64,000 nt of DNA from Mucilaginibacter sp. OK283 (GCF_900110415.1 NZ_FODR01000008.1:248001-312000), one strand, 5' to 3'. Counted from the first letter of the stretch, positions 25,316-34,621 are shown. A program made the numbers and translations. The notes: generated from the sequence alone by a model not told the origin.

Positions 25316-27037
25316 ATGGTAAAAAAAACAATTGTCCTCCTCTCGATATTATTTTTAGGCATATACACACAGCTACCGGCGCAAACAGCCACCATTCAAA
25401 GCAGAACTTATCCTCAAAATTATTTCCGCTACCCGCTCGATTTATTGCCGCACACTACCGCTGGTTCTTTTGGCGAATTACGGCCGGCGCACTTCCACTC
25501 CGGGCTCGATTTTAAAACCAACCAGCGTACGGGCTACCCGGTATATGCTGTAAACGATGGGTATATCTCGCGGGTGCGGGTTCAATTTGGCGGCTTCGGG
25601 CGGGCTATTTACATTACGCACCCTAATGGGTATACAACAGTATACGGTCACTTACAAGCTTTTACGCCTGCCGTAGCGACGCTGGTTAAAGCCTATCAAT
25701 ACGAGCATCAAACTTACGAGGCCGATTTTAAATTGCCCCCTGCCCAGGTTACAGTTTGCAAAAATGATGTAGTGGCTATCTCAGGCAACGCGGGTGCATC
25801 TGCCGGCCCGCATGTGCATTTCGAAATCAGGGATACCCAAACGGAAGAAACTATCAACCCACAATTGTTTGGATTGACCATTCCAGACCAGGTACCGCCT
25901 ACCATTAGCTCCATCGGCATTTATCACTTAAATGGCAATCCGTTCAGCGAAAAAACACCGCGCGAGTTTATGGCGGTAAGTGGCGCTGCCGGTAATTACC
26001 ACCTGGCTAAACCACAAGTGCTCCATTTAAGCGGCAACGTAGGTTTTGGCATCAATGCAACCGACATGAACAGTACATCGGCCAACCACAACGGCATCTA
26101 TTCACTGGAATTAAAGCTGGATGGCCAAACGGTGTACACCTTCGCGGTCGAGCGTTTCGCGTTCGATCAAACACATGCCATTAACGCTTATATCGATTAT
26201 CCATCATATACGCTGGAGCGACGATGGATGCAAAAATGCTTCATAATGCCGGGCAGCCATATTTCGCTTTATCCGCAATCTGTTAACAGGGGCATCATCA
26301 CCTTCAATGATAATGCACTGCACGAGGTTGAATACATTGTTAAAGATGTTGCCGGCAACACATCAACCTTAAAGTTAAAAGTACAGGCAAGCCCTTTTAA
26401 TGCAGTTGCCAATAAAATAACAGGGACGCTTTTTCACTATGATACAAAAAGCGAATTTGGTACCGATAAGGTAAAGGTTATTGTAATGCCCGGCAATTTG
26501 TATGACGACCTTGATTTTATCTACTCCATTTCGGCAAAGCCAATGGGCGCCTACTCGTCATTACATCATATCCATAACCGCCTTACCCCTATTCATGAAA
26601 ATTATGAGTTGTGGATAAAACCAGAAGCCGACCTGGGCAAGTATGCTGATAAAGCCGTTATTGTAAGCACTACCATGGGCTGCGTAGGCGGTTACTACCA
26701 GGACGGCTGGGTAAAAAGCCAGACCAGCACCTTTGGCGATTATTTTATTAAACTGGATACCGTGCCACCGGTTATCCACCCGCTTAACATCCGCGATGGC
26801 AGCAATATGAAAGCTGCCCGTACCATCAGCTTCAGGATGAGTGATAACCTTTCGGGCATCAAAACTTACACCGGAACCATTGATAATAAGTGGGTTTTAA
26901 TGGAATTGGATTATAAAACTAAAATTCTAAATTATACCTTTGGCGGCGATATCGCACCGGGTAAGCATACATTTAAATTGGTGCTGGTAGATAACAAAAA
27001 TAATTTTACAGATTTTACCGCGAATTTTTACCGATAA
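25316..27037 (+). CDS. M23 family metallopeptidase
   Basis: A 573-residue exported protein with a signal peptide (about 1-24, ending LPAQ). The LytM-type peptidase domain is at residues about 35-185: zinc ligands His61 and Asp65 (HSGLD) and His168 in HVH, with His112 (YGH) as catalytic helper. The remaining 390 residues are beta-rich, with repeated Ig-like segments, and are of unknown role. It would cut peptidoglycan cross-links in the periplasm. It sits 14 bp before bcp, so they may be cotranscribed. Confidence 0.92.
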   Translation: MVKKTIVLLSILFLGIYTQLPAQTATIQSRTYPQNYFRYPLDLLPHTTAGSFGELRPAHFHSGLDFKTNQRTGYPVYAVNDGYISRVRVQFGGFGRAIYITHPNGYTTVYGHLQAFTPAVATLVKAYQYEHQTYEADFKLPPAQVTVCKNDVVAISGNAGASAGPHVHFEIRDTQTEETINPQLFGLTIPDQVPPTISSIGIYHLNGNPFSEKTPREFMAVSGAAGNYHLAKPQVLHLSGNVGFGINATDMNSTSANHNGIYSLELKLDGQTVYTFAVERFAFDQTHAINAYIDYPSYTLERRWMQKCFIMPGSHISLYPQSVNRGIITFNDNALHEVEYIVKDVAGNTSTLKLKVQASPFNAVANKITGTLFHYDTKSEFGTDKVKVIVMPGNLYDDLDFIYSISAKPMGAYSSLHHIHNRLTPIHENYELWIKPEADLGKYADKAVIVSTTMGCVGGYYQDGWVKSQTSTFGDYFIKLDTVPPVIHPLNIRDGSNMKAARTISFRMSDNLSGIKTYTGTIDNKWVLMELDYKTKILNYTFGGDIAPGKHTFKLVLVDNKNNFTDFTANFYR

Positions 27038-27051
27038 CACTTCAAAAACTT

Positions 27052-27513
27052 ATGTCAACATTAAAAGAAGGCGATAAAGCCCCGGATTTTACAGCAAAAG
27101 ATCAAAACGGAAATACCGTATCGTTATCTGATTATAAGGGCAAAAATGTGATCCTATATTTCTACCCTAAAGATGATACCCCTGGCTGCACGGCAGAATC
27201 ATGCGATTTCAGGGATAACTACCAATCATTACTTAGCAAGGGTTACGAAGTGATTGGCGTAAGCACCGACGACGAAAAATCGCATAAAAAATTCGAAACC
27301 AAGTATAGCCTTCCCTTTACCCTTATTGCCGATGAAGAAAAATCTATTGTAGAAGCCTACGGGGTTTGGGTAGAGAAGAACATGTACGGCAAGCAATATA
27401 TGGGCACCGCCCGCACTACCTTCATTATTGACAGCGATGGCAATATTAGCCACGTTATCAGCAAGGTAGACACCAAGAACTCATCACAACAAGTACTCGA
27501 CTTAGTAAAATAA
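27052..27513 (+). CDS. bcp: Thioredoxin-dependent peroxiredoxin (Bcp)
   Basis: A 153-residue BCP/PrxQ peroxiredoxin. The peroxidatic Cys46 is in DTPGCT and the resolving Cys51 is five residues later, the usual atypical 2-Cys layout. It reduces hydroperoxides using thioredoxin; trxA is at 54367. It follows the M23 peptidase by 14 bp. Confidence 0.94.
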   Translation: MSTLKEGDKAPDFTAKDQNGNTVSLSDYKGKNVILYFYPKDDTPGCTAESCDFRDNYQSLLSKGYEVIGVSTDDEKSHKKFETKYSLPFTLIADEEKSIVEAYGVWVEKNMYGKQYMGTARTTFIIDSDGNISHVISKVDTKNSSQQVLDLVK

Positions 27514-27538
27514 GTGTTAAAAGAACAATAATTATTTT

Positions 27539-27546
27539 TACTTTAG
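27539..27546 (+). promoter_or_regulatory. Near-consensus -7 box before transketolase
   Basis: TACTTTAG differs from TAnnTTTG at one position and ends 23 bp before the ATG. Confidence 0.3.
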
Positions 27547-27569
27547 CCGTTCAGTTTCCTAAATTTATA

Positions 27570-28415
27570 ATGAAATCAACAATTCAAGACTTAGAAAAAA
27601 CCGCGTCGCAAATCAGGCGCGACATTGTACGTATGGTACATGGTTGTCAATCGGGCCACCCTGGTGGATCATTAGGTTGCACAGATTTTTTTACCGCCCT
27701 ATACTTTGAGGCGATGAACCACGATCCTAAATTCAACATGGATGGTATTGGCGAAGATCTTTTCTTTTTATCAAACGGCCATATTTCGCCGGTGTTTTAC
27801 AGCACCCTGGCACATGCCGGTTATTATGGTAAGGCAGAACTGGCAACTTTCCGTAAGCTAAATACACGCTTACAAGGCCACCCTACCACCCACGAGCACT
27901 TACCGGGAGTACGCATTGCATCGGGTTCATTAGGCCAGGGTTTATCTGTTGCCATCGGCGCGGCCTTGGCCAAGAAACTGAATGGAGATAAATCGCTTGT
28001 ATATACCTTACATGGTGATGGCGAATTACAGGAAGGACAAATTTGGGAAGCAGCCATGTTTGCGCCGCACAACAAGGTTGATAATTTAATTTCGACCATT
28101 GATGTTAACGGACAGCAAATTGATGGGCCAACCAACTTAGTGTTGTCGTTAGGCGATCTGCATGCCAAATGGGTAGCTTTTGGATGGGACGTTTTGGAAA
28201 TGAAAGGTAACGATATGGCCGATGTTGTTAAAACATTGGAATTGGCTAAAAGTCGCACAGGCCAGGGTAAACCTATTATGATATTGATGCACACCGAAAT
28301 GGGTTACGGCGTAGATTTTATGGCAGGCAGCCACAAATGGCACGGTATCGCACCAAATGATGAACAGCTTAAATTAGCTTTAGCACAATTGGAAGAAACT
28401 TTGGGCGACTATTAG
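27570..28415 (+). CDS. Transketolase, N-terminal subunit
   Basis: A 281-residue protein matching the thiamine-diphosphate-binding half of transketolase. GHPGGS is at residues 29-34, and the GDG...N motif begins at Gly149 (GDGELQEGQIWEA). The enzyme transfers two-carbon ketol units in the pentose phosphate pathway. The catalytic C-terminal half is encoded separately at 28554, 138 bp downstream. The two subunits should associate in the cytosol. Confidence 0.94.
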   Translation: MKSTIQDLEKTASQIRRDIVRMVHGCQSGHPGGSLGCTDFFTALYFEAMNHDPKFNMDGIGEDLFFLSNGHISPVFYSTLAHAGYYGKAELATFRKLNTRLQGHPTTHEHLPGVRIASGSLGQGLSVAIGAALAKKLNGDKSLVYTLHGDGELQEGQIWEAAMFAPHNKVDNLISTIDVNGQQIDGPTNLVLSLGDLHAKWVAFGWDVLEMKGNDMADVVKTLELAKSRTGQGKPIMILMHTEMGYGVDFMAGSHKWHGIAPNDEQLKLALAQLEETLGDY

Positions 28416-28431
28416 GCCGTGCATGCTTTTT

Positions 28432-28543
28432 TAGGTTGTACGTTGGACGTTTTACGTTCTACGTTTTCCAGGAAATAAGCACATCAGAAGCACACCATTC
28501 AAAATAACACGCAGAACGTAAAACGTACCACGTAAAACCCTAT
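28432..28543. repeat. ACGTTTTACG inverted repeat between transketolase halves
   Basis: TACGTTGGACGTTTTACGTT-type words at 28438-28470 pair imperfectly with AACGTAAAACGTACCACGT at about 28515-28536. The stem lies between two genes whose products must be made in equal amounts; it could modulate read-through. It is built from repeated words like other gaps in this window. Confidence 0.6.
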
Positions 28544-28553
28544 CTCAACTAAA

Positions 28554-29519
28554 ATGAAAAAGTATACTTATACAGATAAAAAAGATACCCGCTCGGGCTT
28601 TGGCGCCGGGCTGCTGGAAGCCGGCAGAAAAAACGACCAGGTGGTTGCACTTTGTGCCGACCTTATCGGATCGTTAAAAATGAATGATTTTATAAAGGAA
28701 TTCCCTGAGCGTTTTGTTCAGGTTGGTATTGCCGAAGCAAACATGATGTGTATTGCCGCAGGTATGACCATTGGCGGTAAAATACCTTTTACCGGTACTT
28801 TTGCCAATTTTTCAACAGGCAGGGTTTATGATCAAATTCGCCAGTCGATAGCTTACTCAAACAAAAACGTTAAAATTTGCGCATCACACGCCGGCTTGAC
28901 TTTAGGTGAAGACGGTGCCACCCACCAAATACTGGAAGACATAGGCATGATGAAAATGCTGCCTGGAATGACCGTAATTAACCCTTGCGATTATAACCAA
29001 ACCAAAGCGGCTACCATGGCTATTGCCGAATATGAAGGTCCGGTTTACCTGCGTTTTGGCCGTCCGGTTGTTCCTATTTTTACCGATCCAGATCAAAAAT
29101 TCGAGATTGGCAAAGCGTGGATGGTGAACGAAGGCGCAGATGTTACTATATTTGCTACCGGTCACCTGGTTTGGGAAGCTATTTTAGCCGGCGAAAAACT
29201 GGCAGAAGAGGGTATTGATGCCGAGATTATTAACATTCACACCATCAAGCCTTTGGATGCCGAAGCTGTATTAAAATCGGTAGCTAAAACAGGCTGCGTG
29301 GTTACTGCCGAAGAACATAACCGCCTTGGTGGTTTGGGCGATAGCATAGCGCAATTGCTGGCTGTTAACAACCCTACCCCACAAGAATTTGTAGCGGTGA
29401 ACGATAGCTTTGGCGAAAGCGGCACACCTGCGCAATTGATGACTAAATATGGTTTAGATGCAGAACATATTGTGCTGGCGGCCAAAAAGGTGATCGAAAG
29501 AAAAAACAAAAATGCTTAA
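28554..29519 (+). CDS. Transketolase, C-terminal subunit
   Basis: A 321-residue protein carrying the pyrimidine-binding and C-terminal domains of transketolase. Glu61 in GIAEANMM is the conserved residue that activates the cofactor. The HNRLGG motif is near 261-266. It pairs with the N-terminal subunit. The next gene, an ECF sigma factor, starts 27 bp later, so read-through is likely. Confidence 0.94.
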   Translation: MKKYTYTDKKDTRSGFGAGLLEAGRKNDQVVALCADLIGSLKMNDFIKEFPERFVQVGIAEANMMCIAAGMTIGGKIPFTGTFANFSTGRVYDQIRQSIAYSNKNVKICASHAGLTLGEDGATHQILEDIGMMKMLPGMTVINPCDYNQTKAATMAIAEYEGPVYLRFGRPVVPIFTDPDQKFEIGKAWMVNEGADVTIFATGHLVWEAILAGEKLAEEGIDAEIINIHTIKPLDAEAVLKSVAKTGCVVTAEEHNRLGGLGDSIAQLLAVNNPTPQEFVAVNDSFGESGTPAQLMTKYGLDAEHIVLAAKKVIERKNKNA

Positions 29520-29546
29520 ATAGCATTTAACTATAAAAATTATAAA

Positions 29547-30101
29547 ATGTCGGTGCAGGTAGAAGATTCAGAGATTTTAAGCAAATTCCAGGACGAAAAA
29601 ACGCGTAACGAAGCGTTTAACCTGTTGCTTAAAAAATACCAGCAAAAAATTTACTGGCACGTAAGGCGTATGGTTATTGACCACGACGATGCAGACGACC
29701 TTACCCAGGATGTTTTTGTAAAAGTTTGGAAAAACCTGCTGGGCTTCAGAAATGACGCTCAGCTGTATACCTGGATGTACCGCATAGCATCCAACGAATG
29801 CATTACTTTTTTGAATAAGAAAAAACTTAAAAATAATGTTTCGTTGGATGATGTTGCTTATGAACTTGCCGATACGCTGGCCGATTCAACCTATTTTAAC
29901 GGAGATGCGGCACAGCGTAAATTGCAGGAGGCATTGCTTACCCTGCCCGAAAAGCAGAAGCTTGTATTCAATATGAAATATTATGAGGATATGAAGTATG
30001 AAGAAATTTCGGCAGTATTGGGTACAAGCGTAGGTGCTTTAAAAGCCTCTTTTCATCTGGCAGTCAAGAAGATAGAAGCATATTTAATCTCGAAAGATTA
30101 A
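29547..30101 (+). CDS. ECF-type RNA polymerase sigma factor
   Basis: A 184-residue sigma-70 family factor with only regions 2 (about 28-95, DDADDLTQDVFVKVW and YRIASN) and 4 (about 130-180, LPEKQKLVFNMKY and SVGALKASFHLAVKK). It directs RNA polymerase to a specific promoter set. It is followed by a membrane protein and a CpxP-like periplasmic protein, together resembling a sigma/anti-sigma/sensor circuit. Confidence 0.93.
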   Translation: MSVQVEDSEILSKFQDEKTRNEAFNLLLKKYQQKIYWHVRRMVIDHDDADDLTQDVFVKVWKNLLGFRNDAQLYTWMYRIASNECITFLNKKKLKNNVSLDDVAYELADTLADSTYFNGDAAQRKLQEALLTLPEKQKLVFNMKYYEDMKYEEISAVLGTSVGALKASFHLAVKKIEAYLISKD

Positions 30102-30162
30102 ATTCAGAATTAATTCAGAATTACGTTAAACCTTTTAGCACTTTGTTCATCTATAGTTATGT

Positions 30163-31116
30163 ATGAAAAGCGATATGGACAATAGGGAATGGCTGGATGA
30201 CTTTGAGTCACTAAAGCAGGTTGATACAAGCAACCCGTTTTTAGTGCCTGCTGGCTATTTCGATGAATTAGCGCAGCACATAACATCACGCATCAGGCTG
30301 GAAGAGCTTAAAAGCTCATCCGAAGGGTTTACTATTCCTGAAAATTACTTTGAACAATTAAACAGCAACATACAAAGCCGCATTAATATCCAGGCAGCTT
30401 TAGGTACGGAAGAGACCGGTTTTACTACGCCCGAAAATTTTTTTGACGAACAAGCCGGCCAAATCCAAAGCAGAATTGCCATTGAGCAGTACGTGAATAA
30501 TGAAGCTGAAAGCTTTAGCGTTCCCGAAAATTATTTCGAGGAATTGAATAATAACATCCAAAGCAGGGTGGCCATCGAAGAATACATGGATGGCCAGGAT
30601 GAAGGTTTTGCTATACCTGAAAATTATTTCGACGAGTTAAGCAGCAACATCCAAAGCCGCATAGCGGTAGAGGAGCTGATGAATAATGATGCCGAAACCT
30701 TTACCGTGCCGGCAAATTATTTTGAGCAGCTAAGCCAAAACATTTTAGATAAAACAGTTAACGAGGTTATAACGGTTGAGATTGAAGAAACCGACAATGT
30801 TATCAGCTTTAAACAAACTGTTGACAAACGCAGTATTGTGCGCAAGATGCTGGCATCGGGCACTTTCAGGTATGCTACCGCTGCTTGTTTCGCGGTTTTA
30901 ATAAGCATTACTGTTTTGCTTAAAGGCAATTCTGTGCCAGATCATAACCACTCGTTTTTACATGAGCAGGTTTCTTCTGTGCCTGTAGATGAAATAAAAA
31001 GCTACCTGGAATTGCACAGCGACGCAAGTGACACCCGCACATTGATAGATGCCAACCAAAAAAGTAACAGTTCAAACGTGGACGAAAATCTGTCGGATTA
31101 TATAGATGCTAATTAA
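30163..31116 (+). CDS. Membrane protein with six tandem 31-residue repeats, candidate anti-sigma factor
   Basis: A 317-residue protein not matching a named family I can assign. Residues 26-210 contain six tandem units beginning with Phe at 26, 56, 87, 118, 149 and 180; the pattern is F-x-x-P-E-N-Y-F-x-x-L-x-x-N-I-Q-S-R-I. One transmembrane helix lies at about 234-254, and the C-terminal 60 residues would be periplasmic. Placement right after an ECF sigma gene and the topology suggest an anti-sigma factor. Which unit would bind sigma is not known. Confidence 0.7.
   Translation: MKSDMDNREWLDDFESLKQVDTSNPFLVPAGYFDELAQHITSRIRLEELKSSSEGFTIPENYFEQLNSNIQSRINIQAALGTEETGFTTPENFFDEQAGQIQSRIAIEQYVNNEAESFSVPENYFEELNNNIQSRVAIEEYMDGQDEGFAIPENYFDELSSNIQSRIAVEELMNNDAETFTVPANYFEQLSQNILDKTVNEVITVEIEETDNVISFKQTVDKRSIVRKMLASGTFRYATAACFAVLISITVLLKGNSVPDHNHSFLHEQVSSVPVDEIKSYLELHSDASDTRTLIDANQKSNSSNVDENLSDYIDAN
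30238..30792 (+). repeat. Coding tandem repeat, six units of about 93 bp
   Basis: Bases encoding the six 31-residue units of the membrane protein. The first unit (starting at residue 26) is 30 residues, the others 31. Units 2-5 are most alike at the GAAAATTATTT-type core. This implies duplication inside the gene. Confidence 0.7.
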
Positions 31117-31128
31117 TAAGGAGTTTTA

Positions 31129-31608
31129 ATGGTTAAATTGATCAGGCATATTTTTATAGTACTCTTTTTTATAGCGGTGGGCTATCAATCGCATGCGCAG
31201 GCACAACTGGTGCCGGGCGGACGGGTTACCCCTAATACAAAGCTTAAAAAAGGAACAGGTGCCAAGCTTGAGGCAGCCCGTAACAACTACATTAGCAGGC
31301 AGCTTGATTTAAGCGACGAGGAAGGCCGAAAATTTTGGCCACTATACCGCTCGTATCAGCAGGAATTGACAGCTGTACGCATCTTAAAACGCCTAAATAA
31401 CTCCAAAGCAGCATCAAACGGTACCGAACAGATAGACAAGGAAATTTATTACGAAAGTCAACTGGTAGCTATCCGCAAACGTTACAGAGATGCCTTTGCC
31501 AAAATTCTGCCCCCCGAAAAGGTGAGCATGCTTTACAAAAGCGAGCAGGAGTTTAATGACGAGCTGATTAAACGCCTAAGCGAAAGCAGCGAAAGAGCGG
31601 GGAATTAG
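31129..31608 (+). CDS. CpxP/Spy-like periplasmic protein (sensor of ECF sigma system)
   Basis: A 159-residue protein with a signal peptide (about 1-23, SHAQAQ). The mature part is helical, with LDLSDEEGRKFWPLY and ILPPEKVSMLYKSEQEF motifs like LTxxQ-type envelope chaperones of the CpxP/Spy group. It may sense misfolding and act with the upstream membrane protein. The gene is 12 bp after that one. Its stop codon falls inside the ATTAGTC tandem repeat. Confidence 0.7.
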   Translation: MVKLIRHIFIVLFFIAVGYQSHAQAQLVPGGRVTPNTKLKKGTGAKLEAARNNYISRQLDLSDEEGRKFWPLYRSYQQELTAVRILKRLNNSKAASNGTEQIDKEIYYESQLVAIRKRYRDAFAKILPPEKVSMLYKSEQEFNDELIKRLSESSERAGN

Positions 31609-31659
31609 TCATTAGTCATTAGTCATTAGTCATTAGTCATTAGTCATTAGTCATTAGTG
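31604..31659. repeat. ATTAGTC heptamer tandem repeat
   Basis: Seven perfect direct copies of ATTAGTC from 31604 to 31652, and an eighth (ATTAGTG) to 31659. The array overlaps the last codons and stop of the CpxP-like gene and leads into the convergent tsaC end. Copy number could vary between strains. Confidence 0.95.
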
Positions 31660-31752
31660 GGAAATACTTTTGGGAATCTTTGGTTTGATTATTTTTCAAA
31701 AGTCTTTTCTAAAATCTTGATACCTGATACTGATTACTTGATACTATCCCCC

Positions 31753-32319
31753 CTACCTGCGTATAAACTCAAAACTCCCGTCGGGTGCCAGCTTCATGAT
31801 GGTTGATGGATTGCGGATTTCTTTACTGTGTTGTTCCAGGTCAACTACGTAGTCTACCCCATCGATGATTTCCTGGTCAATCTGCGAAAAATATTGAGGC
31901 GATGGCTTACCGCTGATGTTGGCCGATGTAGATACCAGGGGCTTGCGCAGCCGCTGTATGAGTTGCTTGCAAAATTCATGATTGCTTACCCGGATAGCTA
32001 CGCTCCCATCGGCAGCTATTACCGCTGGCGATAAGTTTTTTGCACCGGGCATCACCAGCGTTAGTGGATTTTCGGCATATTCAATCAGATCATAAGCCAA
32101 GGGGTTAACTTCCTGTACATAGCTTTCCAGCTTATTTTCGGTATCAACCAATATCACCATACTTTTGGCCTCATCGCGTTGTTTCAGGCGAAAAATTTTT
32201 TTGATGGCTTCGGTATTGGTGGCATCGCAACCTATCCCCCAAATAGTATCTGTTGGGTACAGGATAATGCCTCCCTCCTGCAGTACTTTAAATGCGTTGG
32301 CAACTTCGTCTCTAAGCAT
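31753..32319 (-). CDS. tsaC: Threonylcarbamoyl-AMP synthase (TsaC/YrdC family)
   Basis: A 188-residue single-domain YrdC/Sua5 protein, which makes threonylcarbamoyl-AMP for tRNA t6A modification. It carries the conserved YPTDTIWGIGCD near 21-32, and KSMVIL and STSANISGKPSP. Length fits TsaC rather than the longer Sua5. Its start overlaps the glycosyltransferase end by 8 bp on the same strand. Confidence 0.93.
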   Translation of the reverse strand: MLRDEVANAFKVLQEGGIILYPTDTIWGIGCDATNTEAIKKIFRLKQRDEAKSMVILVDTENKLESYVQEVNPLAYDLIEYAENPLTLVMPGAKNLSPAVIAADGSVAIRVSNHEFCKQLIQRLRKPLVSTSANISGKPSPQYFSQIDQEIIDGVDYVVDLEQHSKEIRNPSTIMKLAPDGSFEFIRR

Positions 32320-33439
32320 TGTTCAATATATTAGTGTACAGCTGCTGCAATTGCAGCGCCAGTTTATCATCGTTAAAGTTGGCGGCATGCTCGATGCCAC
32401 GGTTAATCATTGTATGCCTTAAAATATCATCGCCAAGTATCTGGTTCACCTCTTTAGCCAGGCCAACCGCATCATCAGGACCGACATATCGGCTGCCCGG
32501 CCCGCCGGCCTCTTCCAGGCATGAGCCTGTCGCAGCTACAACAGGGGTACCGGAGTTTAAAGCTTCCAATACCGGGATGCCAAAACCTTCATACCTCGAC
32601 GGATAAATAAATACCGATGCTAACTGATAAATGACCGGCAGTTCATCAAACGGAATATCCCTTAAAAAAATCACACGGCTGGCTAAATTACCGGCAGCAA
32701 TGTAGGCGTTTACTTCGTCTGCGTATTTTGTTGGCTTACCAATTACCACTAAAGGGATCTCGCCCTCAATGTTTTTTAAAGCTACTACCGTTAGTAACAG
32801 GTTTTTGCGTTCTTCTATAGTGCCTACGCTCAACAAAAACTTATCGGGCAGGTTGTATTTTAGCTTTACTGCGGCTTTTTGATCGGGCGTTTTTGTAACG
32901 TCAAATATAACGTCGCAACCTTGGTAAACTATTTCTATTTTCCGGGGATCGATATCAAGCAACTCTACCAAATCGGCCTTGGTTTTCGCACTTATGGCGA
33001 TGATTTTATCAGCTACCTTGCAGGCGTATTTTACTTTGGCCAGGTAAATACGGTAATTAAACCAGCCAAATTGTTTAGGGTAGCGCATAAAGATCAAATC
33101 ATGTATGGTAACAACCGACCGTATGCCACTACCGGCAATACCCGAAGGCAACTCATGGCTAAGGCCATGATACAATTGGATACCATCGCGCAATAAATCC
33201 TTTACAATACCTTTGCTACGCCACCAGGAAGTAAAAAATTTGCTGGCAGGCGTTAAAGTAAAAACATTGCCATGATCACCCAAAAACTTAAGTCTTACAT
33301 TTGGTTTAGCTTTTGGTGTATATAAAAAATAGGTGTTTTCGGGATGGAAATATGCCAGCGTTTTAATAAGCCAGCGGCTGTAGTTGCCCAGGCCCGTGTT
33401 ATTAAAAAAAGCCCGCTTGGCATCGTATCCTATTTTCAT
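32312..33439 (-). CDS. GT4-type glycosyltransferase
   Basis: A 375-residue GT-B fold transferase of family GT4. The nucleotide-sugar-binding part has SVGTIEERKN at about 204-213 and the EGFGIPVLE motif with Glu284 and Glu292. It likely adds a hexose in cell-envelope glycan synthesis; donor and acceptor are unknown. It overlaps tsaC by 8 bp. Confidence 0.88.
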   Translation of the reverse strand: MKIGYDAKRAFFNNTGLGNYSRWLIKTLAYFHPENTYFLYTPKAKPNVRLKFLGDHGNVFTLTPASKFFTSWWRSKGIVKDLLRDGIQLYHGLSHELPSGIAGSGIRSVVTIHDLIFMRYPKQFGWFNYRIYLAKVKYACKVADKIIAISAKTKADLVELLDIDPRKIEIVYQGCDVIFDVTKTPDQKAAVKLKYNLPDKFLLSVGTIEERKNLLLTVVALKNIEGEIPLVVIGKPTKYADEVNAYIAAGNLASRVIFLRDIPFDELPVIYQLASVFIYPSRYEGFGIPVLEALNSGTPVVAATGSCLEEAGGPGSRYVGPDDAVGLAKEVNQILGDDILRHTMINRGIEHAANFNDDKLALQLQQLYTNILNNA

Positions 33440-33535
33440 GTTGTAGATGTGAGATGTGAGATATGAGATATGAGATGAAAACAGCCGCGTTTGAAGCTAT
33501 CTCAAATCTCATATCTAACATCTCATATCTAATCT
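33440..33535. repeat. GAGATGTGAGAT word-repeat inverted structure
   Basis: GTGAGATATGAGAT words at 33448-33480 pair imperfectly with ATCTCATATCT words at about 33500-33530. It lies between dapD's stop and the glycosyltransferase start, both minus strand. Confidence 0.65.
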
Positions 33536-34351
33536 TTAAACCGCTACATTATTTTCTCTCAACGCATCGTTTAGAGAAGTTTTTTTATCTGTCGACTCCT
33601 TGCGGGTGCCGATGATAAGTGCGCAAGGCACCTGGTAATCGCCGGCAGGAAATTTCTTGGTATATGAACCTGGTATAACTACCGAACGGGCAGGCACACG
33701 GCCTTTATATTCAACCGGGGTCGATTGGGTTACATCAATAATTTTGGTTGAGGCGGTTAACACAACGTTGGCGCCCAACACGGCTTCATGCTCCACGTGT
33801 ACACCCTCAACAACAATAGCCCTTGAGCCAAGGAAGCAGTTGTCTTCAATGATAACAGGAGCAGCTTGTAAAGGCTCCAAAACGCCGCCAATACCTACGC
33901 CGCCACTTAAGTGTACATGCTTACCAATTTGCGCGCACGAGCCCACTGTAGCCCAGGTATCAACCATGGTCCCTTCATCAACGTATGCGCCAATGTTTAC
34001 GTACGATGGCATCATGATAACACCTTTTGCAAGGTATGCGCCATAACGGGCAATACCGTGCGGAACTACGCGAACACCGTTTGCCTTATAATCGGTTTTC
34101 AAATCCATTTTGTCATGAAAAACAAAAGGACCAACCTTAATTTCTTTCATGCTGCGGGTAGGGAAATAAAGGATAACAGCCTTTTTTATCCACTCGTTCA
34201 CATGCCAGCGGGTACCAATCATTTCGGCCACGCGGATCTCGCCTTTATCTAACCGTTCAACTACGGTTTCAATAGCTGTGATATATTCGTTATAATTCAG
34301 CAGATTCCTGTCTTCCCAGGCATCTTCAATCATTTTTTTAAGATCTTGCAT
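33536..34351 (-). CDS. dapD: 2,3,4,5-tetrahydropyridine-2,6-dicarboxylate N-succinyltransferase
   Basis: A 271-residue enzyme close in length to E. coli DapD (274). It succinylates tetrahydrodipicolinate in lysine and diaminopimelate synthesis. The left-handed beta-helix is visible as hexapeptide repeats (VNIGAYVDEG, VGSCAQIGKHVHLSGG, GVLEPL) from about residues 120 to 220. It is cytosolic. A -7-like match at 34511-34518 may be its promoter, leaving a long leader. Confidence 0.95.
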   Translation of the reverse strand: MQDLKKMIEDAWEDRNLLNYNEYITAIETVVERLDKGEIRVAEMIGTRWHVNEWIKKAVILYFPTRSMKEIKVGPFVFHDKMDLKTDYKANGVRVVPHGIARYGAYLAKGVIMMPSYVNIGAYVDEGTMVDTWATVGSCAQIGKHVHLSGGVGIGGVLEPLQAAPVIIEDNCFLGSRAIVVEGVHVEHEAVLGANVVLTASTKIIDVTQSTPVEYKGRVPARSVVIPGSYTKKFPAGDYQVPCALIIGTRKESTDKKTSLNDALRENNVAV

Positions 34352-34621
34352 CGGTAAAATTAACTTTTGGCAAATTAAAGGATTTTTAGGGAAAAATACA
34401 GGATTAGCTTCAATAACTTGTTATCCCATTGCTTTTGCACCAGGCCAGTAAACCTATCTTCAATTATTAAAAAATAAACCTTAAGGCAAAAATATATTAA
34501 CTATTACAACCAAAGTTAAATGCACTGATTTTTAATAACATAAGTTATATAATTATGATAAATTAAATTTATCATTGCCATTATAAAACACAAATACACC
34601 AACCTAATCTCCCCCCTGATT
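34352..34621. other. AT-rich gap with short palindrome
   Basis: About 270 bp before a small ORF. A minus-strand TAACTTTG (plus 34511-34518) fits a -7 box that could serve dapD. A perfect 10-bp-arm palindrome (ATGATAAATT, one base, inverse) spans 34555-34575 and may be an operator or terminator. Confidence 0.45.

Noticed and set aside
31604..31659. Heptamer array as a CRISPR
   Set aside because: Units are 7 bp with no spacers, so it is a simple tandem repeat.
34352..34511. Lysine riboswitch upstream of dapD
   Set aside because: The AT-rich leader shows no conserved riboswitch core or paired stems.
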